Shown here: piece by piece, positions 60,243 through 64,000 of the stretch
Layout of the letters: each line of letters begins with the position of its first letter
Numbering within the stretch: the stretch's first letter is position 1
Source: Aliisedimentitalea scapharcae
GTDB taxonomy: Bacteria > Pseudomonadota > Alphaproteobacteria > Rhodobacterales > Rhodobacteraceae
Length of the DNA stretch: 64,000 bases
Direction of reading: 5' to 3'
Assembly: GCF_045277565.1 (NCBI RefSeq)
Contig: NZ_CP123584.1
Span: 3,906,001-3,970,000 of the forward strand
Program-made: the position numbers and the translations under genes
The notes under the pieces: model-generated
The model's database searches: none
Seen by the model: the letters and a program-made list of their open reading frames with translations, nothing else
What the model was told of the DNA's origin: nothing

Positions 60243-63028
60243 TGCTTGGCCATCTGCGTCGTCATCTTGGTGTAGAGCTCAAACAGCTTTTCCAGCCGCT
60301 CGGTGTCGTTGCGAAAGCGGCGACCGATGTAGATGCGTTCAAGCACCTCGTCGTTACGGTCATGGGCGGCGCGCAGGTCAGCGGGCATCTTTTCGGGATC
60401 GTAAAGGTCGGCGATGGTCGCTGGGAAATGCGCCTCGCGCGCCAGAAGGATGCCTTCAGCGCAGCGGGTCAGGTCGGCTTTATTTTTCTCGGTTAACTTC
60501 GGAAGCGGCAAGGTATTCCAACCAAGGGTATTTGAGAACCGATAGTCCGTCTTGATCTTCCCACAAACTGCGGCAATCCAAGATAATGCCAACCGTGAGA
60601 TCAGTATGGAAATGTTCCATAAGGGTGGATCAAAAAAAGAAAAACCACCGTCACCTACGATCGAGCCGCGTGGCAGGTTAACGATTGGAAAAAAATCCCT
60701 TTCCTCAGAAGAGTGTCGAGGGATTTGAAAAACGATCTCGTCACCTCTTTGCCTTACCTGTTGAAATGCAAAAGGTTGATGTGCACCCGCTTTTGTCAGC
60801 TCTTTTGTGCTTTTTTCCCTCATCGCAGAAACGATCTCAAACCGCTCCTGAAAGCTTGGCAGTTGCTTTAAACATTCGTATTGCTGACGTGACGCCCAAA
60901 TGCAGTAGCGTCCCACACCATGTGTCGCATCGTGAGCGCCAAAGAACGGTCTTACTACATCATCATACCCCTTGGCTTCTTGCCGGAGGGTATGAGCAAC
61001 ATCTGCATCAAATATGAGTCCGCCACCATCAGCCGGTTTGCTACCATTCACAACAGGCTGCAAACCTTGCATAGGTTTTGTCTGGTTCTCAACATAGACA
61101 TTATCGTAAGGCACAAGATAGGCGTTGATATTTTCAACTTCGCGAACGGTGCCTTCTTTACCGTCAAATAATTTTGCCGTTCCAGGTTGCGTTGAAAGAC
61201 CAACGATGCAAACCGTAACTCCAGCATTGCGCGCGGCGAGGTTCTTCCAACTAAATGACGTGACCGCGAAGTTAATCCTCACCCCTTCTTTGATGGTACT
61301 CGGCCAGAACCGAAAAACCTGCTCTCCTTGGCAAACGGAATTGGTAGACACAAACGCAGCGGCCGCTTTTTCAATCTTCCCGTAGTCAGCGGCTTTCATG
61401 AACCAACCACAAACGTAGTCCAAAGATTTCCAGGTCTTGATCCGGCCTCTAAAAACAGATTCGAGGTCAGCTTTCCGCCGCTCCGCTTCTTTTTTGAGCC
61501 TTTCTACTGTCTCCTTACTCGCTCCTTTCGGTGCCTTTGTAGTGGCACCAACGTATGGGGGATTTCCACAGATGTAGGTCTCCCCACCCTCATTCTCGAA
61601 GTCAATCTGCGCCTGGTCGAGCGGCGACATGAACAGGTCTTCGGCACGGTGCTTTACACCGGTCCCCGTAGGTGGGCAGATACTAAGCCAGTCGAGCCGC
61701 AGGGCGTTGCCGCAAGTGATCCAGTTTTTGGCATCAAGTGGCAGAAACTCTGCCAAGGCTTCCTTCTGACCGCGATAGGTCACATCGCACTGATACTCGG
61801 CGATGATCAGCGCCAGACGCGCGATCTCGGCGGGGAAGTCCCGCAGCTCAATCCCTCGGAAGTTGGTGATCGGAATTTCCGTGCGCCGGTCGGTCTCCCC
61901 GCGCAGTTCATTGATCTCGGCCTCGATCGATCGCATTTCCTTGTAGGCAATCACAAGGAAGTTGCCCGATCCGCAGGCCGGGTCAAACACCCTGATCTTG
62001 GCCATGCGGCTGCGCAGGTTCAAAAGCTTGCGCGGGTTGTCTCCTGCCTCTTCCAGCTTCTCGCGCAGATCATCGAGGAAGAGCGGATTAAGCACCTTCA
62101 GGATGTTAGGCACGGATGTGTAGTGCATGCCAAGCGCGCCGCGCTCTTCATCATCGGCGACGGCCTGGATCATCGATCCGAAAATGTCGGGATTGATCTT
62201 CGTCCAGTCAAGGCTGCCGATATGGATCAGGTAGGACCGCGCGATCTTGCTGAAGCTGGGAACGTCGGTGGAGCCTGAAAACAACCCGCCGTTCACGTAA
62301 GGAAAGACATTCGCCCAACGGGCAATCCCTGCCGCCGTGCGATTGTCGGCCTTGGTGTTCATGGCGCGGAAAAGCTCGCTGATCACCTCATGGGTGTTTG
62401 AGCTGTCCTTCTCGCTCATCCGCTCGATCGTGCCGGTGAACTGATCGGGGGTGGTGAAGATGTCAGTGTCTTCGGCAAAGAAGCAGAAAATCAGCCGCGC
62501 CATGAAATGGTTCATGTCGTGACGGCGCGCAGCCGTGCCCCATTCGGGGTTGTCCTTCAACAGCTCGACATAGAGCCGGTTGAGACGGCCAGTCGCTTTG
62601 ATGTCAAAGGTGCTTTCGCGGATTTGCTTGACGGTACTGATCCCTGCCAGGGGCAGGAGGAAACCAAAGTGATCAGGAAAGTCGGTGTAGGTGCAAGCGA
62701 TCGTCTCGCCCGTGGTCAGGTCTTCGGCCTCAAGATCGCGGCCATCGGTTGCCAGGACAAATTTCGCCTTGGCCTTGGTCGTGGCGGGGCTCGCTTTCAG
62801 CTCGGCAAGGGAATTCGTGACTTCCCCTTCAGCGCAAACCTTCAAGTGGATCTTATTGGTCTGAAGCACGCCGCCCAGGTCAGACTTGTTTCGTGCGCCC
62901 TTGCGCAACATTTTGATAGTCGTGGCTTTATTGCCGAATGCGAGCAAGAACGCGAATGGGAATTCCATTGCGTCAAACCGTTGTTGTGACAAAGCCGAAA
63001 TGGCTTCTTCTATTTCAACAGCATTCAT
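60239..63028 (-). CDS. MmeI-related class I DNA methyltransferase, first gene of the defence operon
   Basis: A 929-residue adenine-type DNA methyltransferase. AdoMet motif I DPACGSGNF (349-357), catalytic motif IV NPPY (489-492), and MmeI-family marks: LIFCFFAEDTDIF (~179-191), FPYVNGGLF (242-250), HYTS (302-305) and STNSVCQGEQV (561-571). A target-recognition region would fall in ~620-830. The N-terminus shows no PD-(D/E)XK nuclease core of the kind found in single-chain type IIG enzymes such as MmeI, so cutting must come from other subunits. It heads the operon; a TATAGT -10-like box lies at 63054-63049, 20 bases before the ATG. Confidence 0.9.
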   Translation of the reverse strand: MNAVEIEEAISALSQQRFDAMEFPFAFLLAFGNKATTIKMLRKGARNKSDLGGVLQTNKIHLKVCAEGEVTNSLAELKASPATTKAKAKFVLATDGRDLEAEDLTTGETIACTYTDFPDHFGFLLPLAGISTVKQIRESTFDIKATGRLNRLYVELLKDNPEWGTAARRHDMNHFMARLIFCFFAEDTDIFTTPDQFTGTIERMSEKDSSNTHEVISELFRAMNTKADNRTAAGIARWANVFPYVNGGLFSGSTDVPSFSKIARSYLIHIGSLDWTKINPDIFGSMIQAVADDEERGALGMHYTSVPNILKVLNPLFLDDLREKLEEAGDNPRKLLNLRSRMAKIRVFDPACGSGNFLVIAYKEMRSIEAEINELRGETDRRTEIPITNFRGIELRDFPAEIARLALIIAEYQCDVTYRGQKEALAEFLPLDAKNWITCGNALRLDWLSICPPTGTGVKHRAEDLFMSPLDQAQIDFENEGGETYICGNPPYVGATTKAPKGASKETVERLKKEAERRKADLESVFRGRIKTWKSLDYVCGWFMKAADYGKIEKAAAAFVSTNSVCQGEQVFRFWPSTIKEGVRINFAVTSFSWKNLAARNAGVTVCIVGLSTQPGTAKLFDGKEGTVREVENINAYLVPYDNVYVENQTKPMQGLQPVVNGSKPADGGGLIFDADVAHTLRQEAKGYDDVVRPFFGAHDATHGVGRYCIWASRQQYECLKQLPSFQERFEIVSAMREKSTKELTKAGAHQPFAFQQVRQRGDEIVFQIPRHSSEERDFFPIVNLPRGSIVGDGGFSFFDPPLWNISILISRLALSWIAAVCGKIKTDYRFSNTLGWNTLPLPKLTEKNKADLTRCAEGILLAREAHFPATIADLYDPEKMPADLRAAHDRNDEVLERIYIGRRFRNDTERLEKLFELYTKMTTQMAKQ

Positions 63029-63519
63029 TGGGAGCCCTAGCGGATTCTACTATAGGTAAAACAATAGCAAAGAGTTAGAGATCGTAAATCGGAAACCATC
63101 GGACTAGCGTTTAAGCGGTCATCCCACTCCGAAGCGATTGAGTTGGAAGCGGCTAAACCTTCATAGCAGGCCAAGGGAAAGCTCCCATCAAATGACAAAT
63201 GCTTGCCCACTTAAGGTGCATGTATTCGACGTTGGATAGCATGACCCGAACGCGCTCGGCACGGGATGGATCGCCGATAGCTGGCGGAGGATGACCGCAA
63301 GCCATTGCAACACGTTGCAACAAACAGCACAACAGTCACACCAATTGTGCTGACCACGCAACGAATTGCGAGTTGCAACTGTGGAAACCGCTGTAGTTTG
63401 AAATTGGCCCAGCAACACCCCGACTGGCGTTTAAGCAGGACCAAAAAGGTGGTTTTGAGGGTGGCTTCAAATTACATAAAACCAGTAAGATGCTGCTTTT
63501 TAAGTATTTTTTTGTAATT
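63029..63519. other. Right-end non-coding region of the element
   Basis: 491 bases between the methyltransferase start and the right att repeat. It holds the operon promoter (-10-like TATAGT at 63049-63054), one palindrome copy (63305-63320) and a half-site with similar bases (GAGTTGCAAC near 63369). Short frames here are not convincing. This is where accessory integrase or excision sites would be expected. Confidence 0.5.
63305..63320. repeat. TTGCAACNCGTTGCAA palindrome, copy 3
   Basis: TTGCAACACGTTGCAA, upstream of the defence operon, 277 bases before the methyltransferase start. Same arms as 53576 and 55405. Confidence 0.8.
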
Positions 63520-63534
63520 ATGGTGCCCCCACAC
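63520..63534. repeat. Right attachment-site repeat (15 bp)
   Basis: ATGGTGCCCCCACAC; 14 of its bases are the 3' end of the tRNA-Thr gene including CCA. Identical to 50865-50879. Confidence 0.8.
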
Positions 63535-63596
63535 GGACTCGAACCGCGGACCTACTGATTACAAATCAGTTGCTCTACCAGCTGAGCTATAGGGGC
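63521..63596 (-). tRNA. tRNA-Thr(TGT)
   Basis: On the minus strand: acceptor GCCCCTA/TGGGGGC, D-arm GCTC...GAGC, anticodon stem ACTGA/TCAGT with loop TTTGTAA (anticodon TGT, threonine), T-arm with TTCGAGT, and encoded ACCA. Its 3' end is the integration site of the element to its left, and the gene stays intact. Confidence 0.97.
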
Positions 63597-63798
63597 ACCT
63601 GATCCTACCGATCATTGACCGGCTTGACGGATGCCGACCGATTACCGGGAATATTGCTTTGCTGCAAGATGGAATTTCACCCTGAAACCGGATTTTTCTG
63701 TCCAGCACCTTACCGCAACGCAAAGCTGTTTGACCCGGCCCCCTTATCGCGTTACCCAAATGAGGTAACGTTCATCAGGAATTGCCCGTAACCTCACA

Positions 63799-64000
63799 AT
63801 GCAAGTCATTTTTCACAGCGGCGCCCATTCGACCAGCGAAGATCGCCTAATGAAATGCTTGTTGGTGAACCAGGACGCCTTTGGACAAACTGGAACCGTT
63901 GTACCTGGACCGGGTCGGTATCGGGACCTGATCAAATCCAGCTGCAAGGCTTTGGAAGCCGAGGATGCGGTTCCCTCGGAAGATGCGCGTGACATTCTGC
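63799..64000 (+). CDS. Partial hypothetical protein (runs off the right edge)
   Basis: The frame from ATG 63799 stays open to the window end (67 codons): MQVIFHSGAHSTSEDRLMKC, then QTGTVVPGPGRYRDLIKSSC. The N-terminal strand plus GAH loop recalls sulfotransferase-like Roseobacter proteins, though the PAPS loop is not canonical. No signal peptide. It lies about 200 bases past tRNA-Thr, back in host sequence. Confidence 0.7.
   Translation, partial: MQVIFHSGAHSTSEDRLMKCLLVNQDAFGQTGTVVPGPGRYRDLIKSSCKALEAEDAVPSEDARDIL

Larger units (their letters stand above)
50865..63534. mobile_element. Integrative element in tRNA-Thr(TGT), about 12.7 kb, with a defence-type operon
   Basis: The boundaries are a 15-bp direct repeat (ATGGTGCCCCCACAC) at 50865-50879 and 63520-63534; the right copy is the 3' end of the tRNA-Thr gene. 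Inside: a full-length tyrosine integrase near the left end, an AlpA-like regulator, several small unknown genes, and a five-gene operon with methyltransferase, nucleases and helicase. The left half looks clearly A/T-richer than the host flanks. There are no conjugation genes and no recognisable phage structural genes, so it is a genomic island or satellite that would need help to move between cells. Confidence 0.8.

Noticed and set aside
60239..63028. Single-chain type IIG restriction enzyme (MmeI itself)
   Set aside because: No nuclease core seen in the N-terminal region; separate nuclease genes follow in the operon.
55483..63028. DISARM, BREX or classical type I/III restriction system
   Set aside because: No DrmB or phospholipase-D gene, no PglZ or BrxC, no HsdS-type specificity subunit; helicase lacks a fused nuclease.
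53576..63320. CRISPR array
   Set aside because: The palindromes are only 16 bp, far apart and irregularly spaced; no cas genes and no repeat-spacer pattern anywhere in the window.
63188..63520. Small genes at the right end of the island (70-77 codons)
   Set aside because: Overlapping frames without ribosome-binding sites; the region carries regulatory and att sequence instead.

Overview
The window looks like a chromosomal segment of a marine alphaproteobacterium, most likely order Rhodobacterales (Roseobacter group). The grounds are high G+C with compact genes and several families typical of that group: DUF1523, a GT14/DUF5928-type glycosyltransferase, CbtAB under a cobalamin riboswitch, a DUF6638-like protein and a leuC/leuD/leuB neighbourhood. 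All assignments come from reading the sequence and from memory of protein families; no database was searched.

Layout. 1-5987: an LprI-type secreted protein running off the left edge, aromatic aminotransferase plus mercaptopyruvate sulfurtransferase, smpB, an XRE-cupin regulator with paired operator sites, and ilvD. 6031-8635: a sulfotransferase divergent from a branching-type glycosyltransferase. 8828-10553: a cobalamin riboswitch followed by cbtB, cbtA and a histidine-rich exported protein. 10711-23764: a long minus-strand stretch encoding a coiled-coil protein, a small exported protein, a 375-residue protein and an AAA+ ATPase. After an RTX beta-helix protein and a second sulfotransferase come a DUF6638-like protein, a small membrane protein, DUF1523 and DUF1636. 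24004-31242: a cyclase-family hydrolase, an amidinotransferase facing a creatinase, an alpha/beta hydrolase, a succinate-semialdehyde dehydrogenase, a globin and an Hsp20 chaperone. 31363-33029: two tandem trypsin-like proteases. 33208-37580: the glycolate oxidase operon glcD-glcE-membrane protein-glcF with a readable promoter and operator. 37610-49725: DUF599, rlmH, rsfS, an MscS channel, and a leucine locus (leuC, leuD, leuB) interleaved with unrelated genes.

50064-63596 is accessory. A tRNA-Pro is followed by a broken integrase gene carrying a stray tRNA 3' end. A second element of about 12.7 kb then lies between 15-bp direct repeats at 50865 and 63520; the right copy overlaps the 3' end of a tRNA-Thr(TGT) gene. 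It carries a full-length tyrosine integrase, an AlpA-like regulator, small unknown genes, and a minus-strand five-gene operon whose genes all overlap. That operon encodes an MmeI-related DNA methyltransferase, a small zinc-type protein, a PD-(D/E)XK nuclease fused to an EVE-like domain, an SF2 helicase and a GIY-YIG nuclease. It is my best candidate for an undescribed (or under-described) anti-phage modification/restriction system. A 16-bp palindrome, TTGCAACNCGTTGCAA, recurs in the non-coding parts of the same element.

A second candidate system is the conserved-looking AAA+/coiled-coil/DUF1523 gene set at 10711-23764. It has no known job that I can name.
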